The notes below the pieces were generated by a model that made no database searches, was not told where the DNA came from, and saw nothing but the letters and a program-made list of their open reading frames with translations. The translations under genes and the position numbers were made by a program. From Carex sylvatica (Eukaryota > Streptophyta > Magnoliopsida > Poales > Cyperaceae), in NCBI GenBank assembly GCA_964058845.1, contig CAXKVR010000852.1, positions 1 through 23,393 on the forward strand: DNA of 23,393 bases, read 5' to 3'. Positions 12,201 through 22,008 of this stretch are shown one piece after another. Each line of letters starts with the position of its first letter. Within the stretch, counting starts at the first letter, position 1.

Positions 12201-14974
12201 GCATCCGTTTAATCGTATATTAAATGGTTAACTGACAAGCACTTACCCAGTTACCTTGTGATGGAATACCAAACAGACAGACCGAGTTTCATTATTTTGA
12301 AAATTTCCTGTTTTATCTTCTGCAGGGGCTATTGACGCATCTCTAGTTTTGGAACAAATCGAGGCTCAGATTTCAATAGTGAAAGAGGAAGCATTCAGCC
12401 GCAAGGATATTCTCGAGAGAGTTGAGAAATGGCTGGCAGCATGTGAGGAGGAATCCTGGCTTGAGGAGTATAATAAGGTACTTACCAGGGTATTTCATTT
12501 GTTGATTATTTGGCCGTTTAGGAGCTAACAGCACTCTTCTCTAGCCTGTTCAGTCAAGTATCTTCCCAGTTGGTACAATAAGCCAGAAAGCTAGTATGAT
12601 TTGTTGACAGCATATCAATACCATACTTAGTTGTTCCAAACATGGATACCAACATAACAGGTTTATAGTCCATTTTATACCATACTGAGTTGTACCAAAC
12701 ATAAATACTGCTTTAGACCAAACTGTTCAGGCACAATAAATTGTGGTGCTAACACATCACATGCTTGCTAAATTGGTATACCCTTGAACAGTACATTAAA
12801 ATTTTATGTTGGTGTCTAGCACATGAAACTGATAAAAACAAGAGAAAAAAGAAGGCAGTAACATATATATATATATTTTTTTTCTTTTCACGTGCTTCTG
12901 ATAGGATGAAAATCGGTACAATGCTGGAAGAGGTGCACATCTTACACTTAAGCGGGCTGAAAAGGCGCGAAACATGGTTAACAAAATTCCTGGTAAGATG
13001 CAATTTTTGAATGAAAGAAACTGAAGTAATTGAATTGGGTGCTTGATTGGATAATGAATGGTCAAAGTGGGAGCCCAGTTCAGCCAAAAGGATTTTTTAT
13101 GTCTGTTATTCTGTTAATGGTTGATACCAAGGTTTCACTGTTTTATGTAGGAAACAATCAAAGCATTACCTAGTGTGTAATGATATCTAGCTCCAGTGTT
13201 TAACCGCATATGTTTGCCCTTTTTCCTACCTAACTCTCAGGTTACTGATGCTAAGTCAAAGGTTAAACTGCGAATGAAATATTTCCTTATTCTCCTAGCA
13301 TCCATGTAGTATTGAATTGCAAATTTGGGGCAATCAGTAATGTATTATTTTGAGCCATATAATATTCCTTGGTTGCATATTTGAGTCTTACAATTGCAAT
13401 CAGTAATGTATTATTTTGAACCATATAATTTTCATTAGTTGCTTATTTTAGTCTTATAATTGCGTAGATGAAGATAAATGTAAGCTAAATTATACAAAAT
13501 AAGGGTTAATAAGGCTTGCTGGGAGTTTAATTGCAAAACTAATGGGACTTTTCAATATTGATATATGTGCTATTTCTTCTTATGAAGCACAACTATGAAT
13601 TAATGTTAAAAAAAAAAAATTCTTCCATGAGCAGCAATGGTGGACAATATGGTGGCCAAGGTCACCACGTGGGAGAATGAAAGGGGAATGGACTACACAT
13701 ACGATGGCGTAAGGAATTCTTACTTAATCAGCTAACTTTTTGAATTTAATAACTTTACTTTATTGTCAGTATTAGTCCATACTCAATAAACAATCCAACT
13801 GAAGTGACCAAAAGACACTAGCCTTTTTGCTTCCCTTTCCAATTTGAAGGAAAACAGGAATTATAGTGAAATAATGAAGAAACTATCGATCATTCATGTC
13901 TGTTATATATGCAGGTTCGCCTTTTGACCATGCTGGAAGAGTATACTATTTTAAGACAAGAGAAAGAGCAGGAGCGTAAGAGACAAAGGGTAACATTCTC
14001 TCCACTCTGGGACACAATTTTAGGAGCTTAAGATTTAAAATAACCTCAAATAAGCATAATTCAAACACAAATCAGGAATGTTGCCTGTCACATAGAATGA
14101 TATCCAAACTGCCTATTGTACAGTTTTTGACAAAATGTACTCCGTTTGATCAAATAATTCGTACATATTTTATCAGACACCGTTGGATACTGAATCTTTT
14201 TCATCCAATTTTTTTAATCTAGTGTACCTTTATAATTAAGACAAATCTGTCGTATATATTTTTCAGGATCACAAGAAACTCCAAGGACAGCTTATGGCCG
14301 AGCAGGAGGCACTGTATGGGTCAAAACCTAGCCCTTCAAAGCCCCTAAACGGAAAAAAGACCCCTAAAGTTTCGACAGGTGCTCCAAATAGGAGACAATC
14401 TCTTGGTGGTGCCATGAATCAACACGCCAAGACAGATATTGCACACTCCAGTAGGGCCATTCGTGCCGCCAAAAAGGCAGATGAGATTGGCACATTATCT
14501 CCTGGTACGCTTCTTGGTAATTTTTCAGCTTTGGTTTTATGGTTTGATTTAACTCAAAATAATACGCTGAAATGCAATTCTATTGTTTCAGTTAGCAGAG
14601 GTCTGGATATTGCTGGACTTACTGTGAGGAAGTTGTCTTTCAATACAACTGCTAACAACAACACTTCAAGGGAAGCAGAGGTGTCCCGAAAGCCATTTAC
14701 TCAGGTTAAACCAGGAAATCAGCTTGTATCAACGACACCTGTTTCAAAGCCTCTTGCTGCACTGGTACCAGCTGAGATCGAAGAAGAGAATAGACCACCA
14801 AAAACTGTACCGATTGTTCCTTCTAAGACTCCTCTTTCTGCGCCTTCGCCCATGCAAGTAGCCTGCACGCCAGCCCCGGTTACACTTAAATTCGAAGAAG
14901 AGAATGTGAAGTTATCTCCAGAGGTTGAATTTTCTTTTGAGGAGAGGCGACTGACACTCTATCTCAGTAGATAG
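9206..14974 (+). CDS. MAP65-3: 65-kDa microtubule-associated protein, MAP65-3/PLEIADE-like
   Basis: MAP65/Ase1/PRC1 family antiparallel microtubule cross-linker. In Arabidopsis MAP65-3 works at the phragmoplast midline in cytokinesis. Coding exons: 9206-9277, 9616-9822, 10392-10640, 10996-11205, 11536-11691, 11803-11962, 12326-12477, 12905-12992, 13635-13708, 13915-13989, 14267-14516 and 14592-14974; 691 residues, near the roughly 707 of Arabidopsis MAP65-3. Residues 1-330 are coiled-coil rich. The conserved microtubule-binding block follows, with [11 protein letters not shown] and then [20 protein letters not shown] around 405-425. MAP65-3-type features are [43 protein letters not shown] and a final FSFEERR. 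The basic, Ser/Pro-rich tail from about 500 has several SP/TP sites, as expected for CDK/MAPK control. The ATG at 9206 is chosen because it opens the exon after a good acceptor; Met at 9239 is an alternative. Confidence 0.95.
12619..12702 (+). repeat. Direct repeat in MAP65 intron 7
   Basis: TACCATACTTAGTTGTTCC and following bases (12619-12643) recur at 12678-12702 with two changes, 59 bases apart. The motif with CCAAACAT resembles termini of small DNA transposons, but I could not define an element. Confidence 0.6.
13331..13462 (+). repeat. 66-bp tandem duplication in MAP65 intron 8
   Basis: CAATCAGTAATGTATTATTT begins copy 1 (13331-13396) and copy 2 (13397-13462). Divergence is roughly 15 percent, so the duplication is old. 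It lies in the intron 12993-13634. Confidence 0.85.
14517..14591 (+). other. 75-nt in-frame, stop-free MAP65 intron (exitron-like)
   Basis: Donor CTTG|GTAATT and acceptor TTTCAG|TTAGC border 75 bases, a multiple of three with no in-frame stop, so the frame runs open from 14294 to 14974 even if unspliced. A second in-frame donor, CCTG|GTACGC at 14505, would remove 87 bases. T-rich content and the family-typical RGLDIAGL just downstream favour splicing. Confidence 0.7.
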
Positions 14975-15670
14975 ATGATTCTAGTAATGTATTTCTTTTG
15001 ATAAGATGACAAGTCGACCGACACCAGTCGACTGTCGTCGGATTGTTTTTAAGATTACAATTCAAGTTACATTTTTAACTTTTTGATTAGATGCTGCAGT
15101 ATAGTAATCTGCATTTAATGTTTTACATGTTCTGATAATATGTTTGATCGTTGCTAATATATGTTTGCTTATTTTCATTAGATATCTGTACCAATAAGAC
15201 AGAAATGAAAAGAAAAAAAAAACATTGTTGATACAAAAACAAAGAAATTAAAAAGTGAGGATCCATTGACAACAAATTAGTTTGACTTAACAACCGTAAA
15301 AAATAATCTAAAATTTTAAAATCTGTTAAGTAAAATATAATCTATTATTTTATACATATCATATACATTCATAAAATGAAATTTTGTGTAAATTTCTGTA
15401 TTCACAGTGACTGAGTGACACAAGTTTGCAACGGTTTATATTTGACTGACAGAAATTGATGGTATACCATATGATTTTCTAAGCTGCATAAAAAAATAAT
15501 ATGCAACTAATTTATTAGGAAGAACAGAAGAATGTCTATAATTTTATCTATTCTTTAAATTTTTTTTGTACGACTTACGAAAGTGTTGTCAAGATTGTCA
15601 GGATAAGTGGTGTCAAAAATACTCTTTCCTATTTTAAGTATCACATTTTTTTTTAACCATTAAAACACTA
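14975..15670 (+). other. MAP65 3' UTR and adjoining AT-rich DNA
   Basis: After the TAG at 14972-14974 there is a small inverted repeat (GTCGAC at about 15013 and 15027), then T-rich sequence suitable for 3'-end formation. No canonical AATAAA is close. From about 15150 onward I see only AT-rich intergenic DNA. Confidence 0.45.
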
Positions 15671-15856
15671 AGGGTGTGTTTGGATGCAACCTCAAGAATA
15701 ACACTAATTTGAAGTTAGCGCTATTCTGTTATTTGAATGAGTTAGTAATAACGCTAACTTCAAAAATAGATTTATTCTTAGAGTGATTCAAACATAGAAT
15801 AGTCACTAACTAAGAACAATGTTAATCCCATATTATTCTTAATGATCCAAACACAT
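15671..15856. mobile_element. MITE with GTGTTTGGAT termini, 186 bp
   Basis: AGGGTGTGTTTGGAT (15671-15685) is opposed by ATCCAAACACAT (15845-15856). CTA flanks both sides (15668-15670 and 15857-15859). A 3-bp target duplication suggests a PIF/Harbinger-type MITE, though short TSDs are weak evidence. An internal palindrome pairs GAAGTTAGCGCTATT (about 15712) with AATAACGCTAACTTC (about 15748). No coding potential. Confidence 0.65.
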
Positions 15857-15859
15857 CTA

Positions 15860-16208
15860 AAAGAATTTTAAAAATAATTAAATACATCCAACTAGTTAGC
15901 AATTGTTAGAACTTAGAATCTATAAAGTTGAAAATAACTAAAATCTAAATATGTCAGTGATAATTTTTTGTTTGAATAATCATAGACAAGTATAATCCTC
16001 TCATCCTTTCATAGTAAAAAATTTATTGGAGAGTAAGTATAACCAAAAAATTCGTTCCAAATATGTTATTAGGACAAATGTAACAGTTGAAATATTTTTT
16101 AAGTAAATCCTACTAACTTTTATAAAATAGTTAAAATATTACAGAGAAAAAGAAATGTAATTCCAAAATCTTTAGAAGGGTATACATGAAATTGTGAATT
16201 CACACCAT
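15860..16208. other. AT-rich intergenic DNA
   Basis: No gene or clear repeat. GTGAATTCACACCATCT at the right end resembles the outer flank of the 7.7-kb inverted-repeat element and may belong to the next feature. Confidence 0.5.
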
Positions 16209-16703
16209 CTAAGGTAACGGAATATTTTTGTTTAGATCTGGACCTTTCGATCGGAACGCACACAAATATTAAAGGGGTTCCGTGCAGGGGTTGGCAAAAA
16301 ATTATCGAATCAGGTTTAAATAACTTATCGGATTTAAATCCATTAACTAATTTGGTACTCAATAAAAAACAATGCTTTGACTTATATTTTTCAATATTAT
16401 GACTTGTAATTTCTAATGTTTAACTTATAATTCTAATTATCAATTATAATTCAAGAAATTTATTTTGATTTTAACACTAAATTTAACCCGAATTGCAAAT
16501 CAAATGTTAAGAGGGGAGCAAAATTTTTTTCAGAGGGGGACAATGTCGATCGGTATCGATAAATTACCACTAAAACTCGAAATCCAGGGGGGGCAGCTGC
16601 CCCCCCTGGTATATGCTGGGTTCGCCCCCGGTTCCGTGCATTTATCCAACTCGGATTCTGATCGGACGGTCTGAATCTAAACAGAAATATTGTGTTACCT
16701 CAG
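16209..16703. mobile_element. Hairpin element split by a later insertion
   Basis: Arm 16209-16255 pairs with 16656-16703 at roughly 79 percent identity. The 346-bp block 16285-16630 between them is itself bounded by a repeated GGTTCCGTGCA. Removing it leaves an element of about 150 bp with a short loop. CTCAGAGGATA at the right edge resembles the arms at 7703-7876, so the two may be related. Confidence 0.5.
16285..16630. mobile_element. Nested hAT-like non-autonomous insertion
   Basis: GTTCCGTG occurs on both sides (16277-16284 and 16631-16638), and the identity extends to GGTTCCGTGCA. Termini CAGGGG and CCCCCG are complementary at five of six positions, recalling hAT termini with 8-bp duplications. 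Near its right end is a perfect 26-bp palindrome at 16584-16609 (seven G, CAGCTG, seven C). No transposase is encoded. Confidence 0.5.
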
Positions 16704-16740
16704 AGGATATAGACTTTGAAATAGTGCCATCCATAGAACC

Positions 16741-16873
16741 AAATTCACATATATCTCAACTTTTGCGTGTTTTCTTGAAAATCTCAACCGTTCAAATACA
16801 TTTTGCACGAATCTAAAAGCACATATAATACTGGCCCCGCAAAAATTGAGATATCTCGGAGGAGACGCACTCG
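16741..16873. mobile_element. Family A inverted-repeat element, copy 2 (deleted)
   Basis: Reads as the reverse complement of 7703-7876. Matching blocks include CTTTTGCGTG, AATCTCAACCGTTCAAATAC (compare AATCCCAACCGTTTCAATAC), GCACGAATCT, AATACTGGCCCC and GAGATATCTCGGAGGA, then ACGCACTCG shared outside the arm. About 50 bp of the interior is missing relative to copy 1. Confidence 0.7.
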
Positions 16874-16905
16874 AACCAAACCGGTTTCATCCGTGACTTT
16901 TATTG

Positions 16906-17310
16906 GAGTTCGGCTAGTATAACATAGTGTCATTTCAACCTATATAATACCAACTCTAAAATCTATCAAATCGATTTCAAACAGTAAATTCAAACCGTTC
17001 AAACTAATTTAGATTATGTGTGATGCATTTACATACAAATTTTTTATATTTTCGAGTTATTTTAGTACAAATCAAGCGATAAAAATATTGAAAAATTAAT
17101 GTATTAAAATTAACTTAAAAACTCACATATTTGACCGCTTAACCTAATACTAAATAAATTCGAAAAGTTATAAATTTTGCATGTAAATGCATAACTAATG
17201 AAGTAGATTGGTTTGAACGGTTTGAATTTACCGTTTGAAGTCGATTTGATAGGTTTTAGAGTTGGTGTTATATAGGTTGAAATGACACTGATGTTATTCT
17301 AGCCAAACTC
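16906..17310. mobile_element. Foldback Mutator-like element, 405 bp
   Basis: GAGTTCGGCTAG at the left end and CTAGCCAAACTC at the right open an inverted repeat that runs through nearly the whole element, with arms of about 190 bp. The outer 100 bp are about 90 percent identical and the inner part is more diverged. TTTTATTG abuts both ends (16898-16905; 17312-17319, preceded by an extra T). An 8-9-bp duplication with long arms fits a MULE-type MITE. No coding sequence. Confidence 0.78.
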
Positions 17311-17397
17311 TTTTTATTGATAGGAAAATTAAAAAAAAATATTAAAAATAAGAATAGATACGTAGGAATTTGAGAAATAAGAAGGGGTACAAGGTCC

Positions 17398-17770
17398 ATG
17401 GCGTCTCTCAGGGACGCCATGCCAACTCCTGTCCGACGAAAAAAAAAAAATATCATGCCATGAGACGCCATGCCATAATTGATTAAAATAAAAAATAAAA
17501 TTACCATGGGACACCATAAACCAACAAAAAAAAGGAAATCGGTTTGGAGCTCGGAGAGATCAACTTATTTGAGACGGAGGAGAAAGAAAATCGGTTTTTA
17601 TTAAACGGACCATAGTTAGTCTATGGCGTCCCAATTTTTTTTTTTTTTTTTCCGTCAAATCTAAGGATGTCATAACGTCCTATTAGCTAAAATAATGACA
17701 TGACGTTCCAACATGATAATTTTTTTTTTTTTCGCGTCGAACTGAAGTTTGACATAGCGGACGCCATGGA
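17398..17770. repeat. Degenerate ATGGCGTC/GACGCCAT repeat block
   Basis: CATGGCGTC (17398) and GACGCCATG (17413) form a small hairpin. Further copies or variants lie at 17464, 17503, 17622, 17678, 17699 and 17759, in both orientations and separated by A or T tracts. It looks like a decayed repeat of a transposon. It directly precedes the LIG6 leader, and no gene lies in it. Confidence 0.5.
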
Positions 17771-17952
17771 CTATCCACGCCTTCCTGTTTTTTAAATTTT
17801 CACAAATCCATTCTCATTTTTAATTTTTTTTGGATTTTCTTATGAATAAAAATCACGGCGGTTTCATTCTGCGAAAAATAAATAAATAATAATTTGAACC
17901 GGTTTCCTCTTCACCAGGGCAACTCGGAGTTCCAAGGGGAAGCTCGTCATCC

Positions 17953-20900
17953 ATGGCGACTGCCGATGATCTCCCCAGCCCCGAAACCCTAATCACCTCT
18001 TCGCTCTTCTTATCCGCGTTCGAGACCAACGCCGACATCTCGCTTCCGTCCTCATTCTCTCTCCTCTCGCAAAACGCGCCTCTCCCCCCTGTTCCGCCAG
18101 ACATACCCGACCCGAATCTTATCCCTAACTCTAGGTTCATCGTCGACGGATTTCGGTTCGTCGGAGACTTCTCCGTGTCTTACTTTTTATCGCACTTCCA
18201 CTCAGACCACTACACCGGCCTGAGCTCCTCATGGTGTAGGTATGATATTTCATAATAATGAACATAATATTTCAGTGATCGGGATTTAGTTTGCAAAAAA
18301 AGAACCACCCTATATGTTTGTACTAGTTATGTAACTAGGTCAAGCAAGTAAATTAATCAATGATATGATCTTCTCCATTTCTTTTTAACTGAAGCAAGTC
18401 ACCTGAAACAATTCAAGCAAAGCTCTTGATTTGATTTCAGTTCAGTTCTGGGCTTGGAAGAAAATACAACTTATTAAGTAGGGATGATAATGTCAACATT
18501 CTACAATACATATCTTTTATAACTAATGGTTGGATACACCATGCAAATTCAGCAAAATTATGTGGTATGGATGTAACGTGAGCATGTTATTTGCAAACAA
18601 TGTGCAGTATGGATGTAATTTGCTAAAGAACCCTACATAAAGGTTGGGGGTATTTTTCAAACAGTGTTAAGCTTCTACAGGTTTTTTCTATCATAATTTG
18701 AGGTTATGTCTCATATAACCTTACAAAATATTCCTTTTTCCTTATGCATGTGTTTGGTGATACCACATGAGTGCAATGGATCCAATTCCATCTGGCTGGA
18801 ATTTCTCTACTTCTAACTTATTATTTTGATAGATAGATATTCCATCTTCTCATGTATATTTTATTCCATTCAGTTGGATTAGAGATGTGTCTGGTTGCAA
18901 AATTTCCTCGCTATTCTACCTTTTCTATTCCATCATCATTATACACTCTTCCACTCAATGTTCTGCACTTATTCCACTCTCTTCCAACCTATTTTAACCT
19001 GGCCAAACAAGCTCTATGTGAATGTGGGAAATATCCCAATTCCCTTACCATGTGTCCAAAAGATATATGGTGCTTTTCCCTTCAAATGTATATAGAGAAC
19101 ATATAGTTTGCATGATACTTCTCAGTTTTCAGGATATTTGAAGTTTTGTAAGGAAGTACCCGAAATATTACTTTTCTACAAATTCAATTATTCACCGATG
19201 ATTTAATGCAGGGGTATTATCTACTGCTCTGAAACCACAGCTCGTCTCCTAACAGAAATCCTGAAGGTTCCTTCTTCTTTGGTGTATGCTCTCTCTCTTG
19301 ACAAGACTTCTAAAATTGACGGCTGGGAAGTAAATTTGATTGATGCAAACCATTGCCCTGGAGCTGTCCAGTTTCTTTTCAGGAATTGTGGGTCTTTGAA
19401 GCAGGAGAGGTATTGCAAAATTTAAGAGGGGTATATGCTTGTTTTAATCCAGTTACGTGTATCAATTACATATCCTTACCAGTTTGGTACCTGTCAGATA
19501 AGATTTTTCTTACCTTTTTTTTTTCTTGGCTCATTCAAGTTTAGTTTTTTAAAAATAACTCATCTAAAAATGGAAAGAAAAATGCAGTCCTTCAAGATGT
19601 GTTTTAAAAGCCACTTGTGGAACCCAGTGAGGTACCTTTCCATGAAAATTCTTTGTCCTTGGTATTTGGTCATAACAGGTCGAATATTTTACCTCAGAAT
19701 AAAAAAAAAAAACCAAGATTAGTGTACTCGTGCTAAAATTGCTTTCATTGCATTACAAGGATGGTACACTGGATTTGGGTAGCAGTAAAAGGAAAGTTTC
19801 ATACCCAGGGTTTGTTTTGTGGTGCTTACTCAAGTCTCTGGTTTTGTTGAAGATCGGTTAAGGCTAAACTTAGGAGAAGACAATGGGAACTGACAAACAA
19901 GCTGGGAATGATTTTTTGAAACACATAGTAGGAGAGTTAATTTTGCTCATAAATATTAGATACTCATTGTGGAATTGTTTATGTACATTTTATGATTAGT
20001 AATGGACTAATTAGGGCATTGCAGGTACATTCATACTGGTGATTTTCGTTTCAACCCTTCAATGAAGGAAAATAATAATTTACTCCAATTTATTGGTGCT
20101 GATGCTGTCTTCTTGGATACCACTTATTGTAACCCTAAATTCTGTTTCTCATCTCAAGAAGAGTCAATTGACTATATAGTGAGAACAATACGAAGGATTA
20201 GGGATGAAAATAAGGGGTCAGAGGAAAAGATCTTATTTCTAATTGCTACTTATGTAGTAGGGAAGGAGAAAATCTTGCTTGAAATTGCAAGCAAGTGCAA
20301 TTGCCTATTGCATGTCGATTCCAGAAAGATGCAAATATTGCCTATTCTAGGGTTTGCTGATTCTGGTTTCTTTACAGAAGATTTTGGGGCTACTGATGTA
20401 TGTGTAGTTGGTTGGAATGTCTTGGGAGAGACTTGGCCATACTTTCGACCAAATTTTGGCAATATGCAAGAGATCATAGCAGAGAGGGGATATACAAAAG
20501 CAGTGGGATTTGTTGCAACTGGATGGATGTATGAGACCAAAAAGGAGGGCTTTGCAGTTCGAGTTAAGGACCCACTTGAGATCCATTTGGTGCCTTATAG
20601 TGAACATTCAAGCTACAGTGAACTAAAGGAGTATGTGGGTTTTGTGCGGCCCAAACGGGTGATCCCTACTGTTGGAGAGGATATTGACAAGTCAAGTAGC
20701 AAAGGTACTGTAGCTTTGAGAAGGCATTTCTCAGGATTGGTGGATGAAATGGCGAACAAGCACGATTTTCTCTTGCCTTTGCGTCAGAAGCTAGAGTTAG
20801 ATTTTGTTTGTGAGAAAGCATTTGAGGAAGGTACGAAAGAGCTTCGCAATTTGCTGCCTGATTGGGTAACTGATGAACAAATCTCATCTCTACTCAAGAC

Positions 20901-21976
20901 ATCGAGGGGGGATACTGTAGAAGCAGTTTCTGAGTTCTTTGAGAGAGAGAGAGATTTTTATGAAGAAGCAAATAGTTGTAGTAGTGATGCAGTAACCAAT
21001 TCGCAGGAAACAAGGCCTATCGATCTGGATTCTTTTGCCAGTCCAAAGTCCAAGGTGGAGGTCTCCATATCATGTCCCCAGAAGTTGCTTCCTCCAATTA
21101 CAAAATGTTCTAGTTCCAGTACTCCTAAAAGAAGCCCAAATGTCCCGAAGAAAAGGGGTCCTCCTTCCAAGGCAACCAAGCCGAGAAAGAAAGGTAAGTC
21201 TGTAACATCTCTGCAGACTCCATCTACTGGAGGCAAGCAAAAGAAAGGTAAGTCTGTAGCATCTCTGCAGACTCCATCTACTGGAGGCAAGCAGTCTACA
21301 ATCACTGCATTTTTTGGACAGTTCTCAGTTTCTGGTCAAAATCGAAATACAGCCAGTGGAGGTCTGGACCAAAATAAAGGGGATAAGATTGAGAACTCTG
21401 AAACTGACGTGGATCGATTTCTCCAGATAATTAGTGATGGTATGACTAGAGAATCTGCAGAGTCTTTGCTGGAGAAGGCGCAAGGAGATATCAATTTGGC
21501 AGTTGAGATGTTCTATAGTCGGAAACAATGCTTGACTGACAAAATTTCAGGAAAGGAGGTATCTACCTTGAATGTAAAGGCTTTTGTACCAGCAGAGGCT
21601 GATGTTGAAAACATGTCATTACCGATTGAAAAATATGAACCTATCACGCATGGTTTGTGCTTCCTCTTTAATTTACATTGTTGTCGATTTTTGGTTTTAG
21701 GGTTTTATACTACACATAATTACCTACCATTAGACCTTTGGATTTTGTGACCTTATTGGTCAGGTCCTGTACCAATTATGTTCTGAAGTGATACTGTGTT
21801 TACAACATTTGAGTTCTAATTCTGAAATGCCTTTTAACAAAGTAAGAAGCATCATGTGTGCCCTTAAAGGGCATGACATATATTTCATCTGCCCATTTCT
21901 CTCCTACTTTCTTCAGAGCATACTAGAATCACCTTTCTTACTCCCTTATCTAGAAAGAGGTGGTGGTGGTGGTTGT

Positions 21977-22008
<32 letters not shown>

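Noticed and set aside
14294..14974. A separate 226-residue gene starting at 14294
   Set aside because: It is the last two exons of MAP65 with a stop-free intron between them. The Met is internal ([17 protein letters not shown] in the family).
20958..21305. Minus-strand frame with a repeated VDGVCRD peptide
   Set aside because: It is the antisense shadow of the LIG6 tandem repeat.
20062..21750. A free-standing 562-residue gene starting at 20062
   Set aside because: It is LIG6 exon 3 read from an internal Met and past its donor. The metal-binding motifs HFHSDH and HTGDFR lie upstream in frame after splicing.
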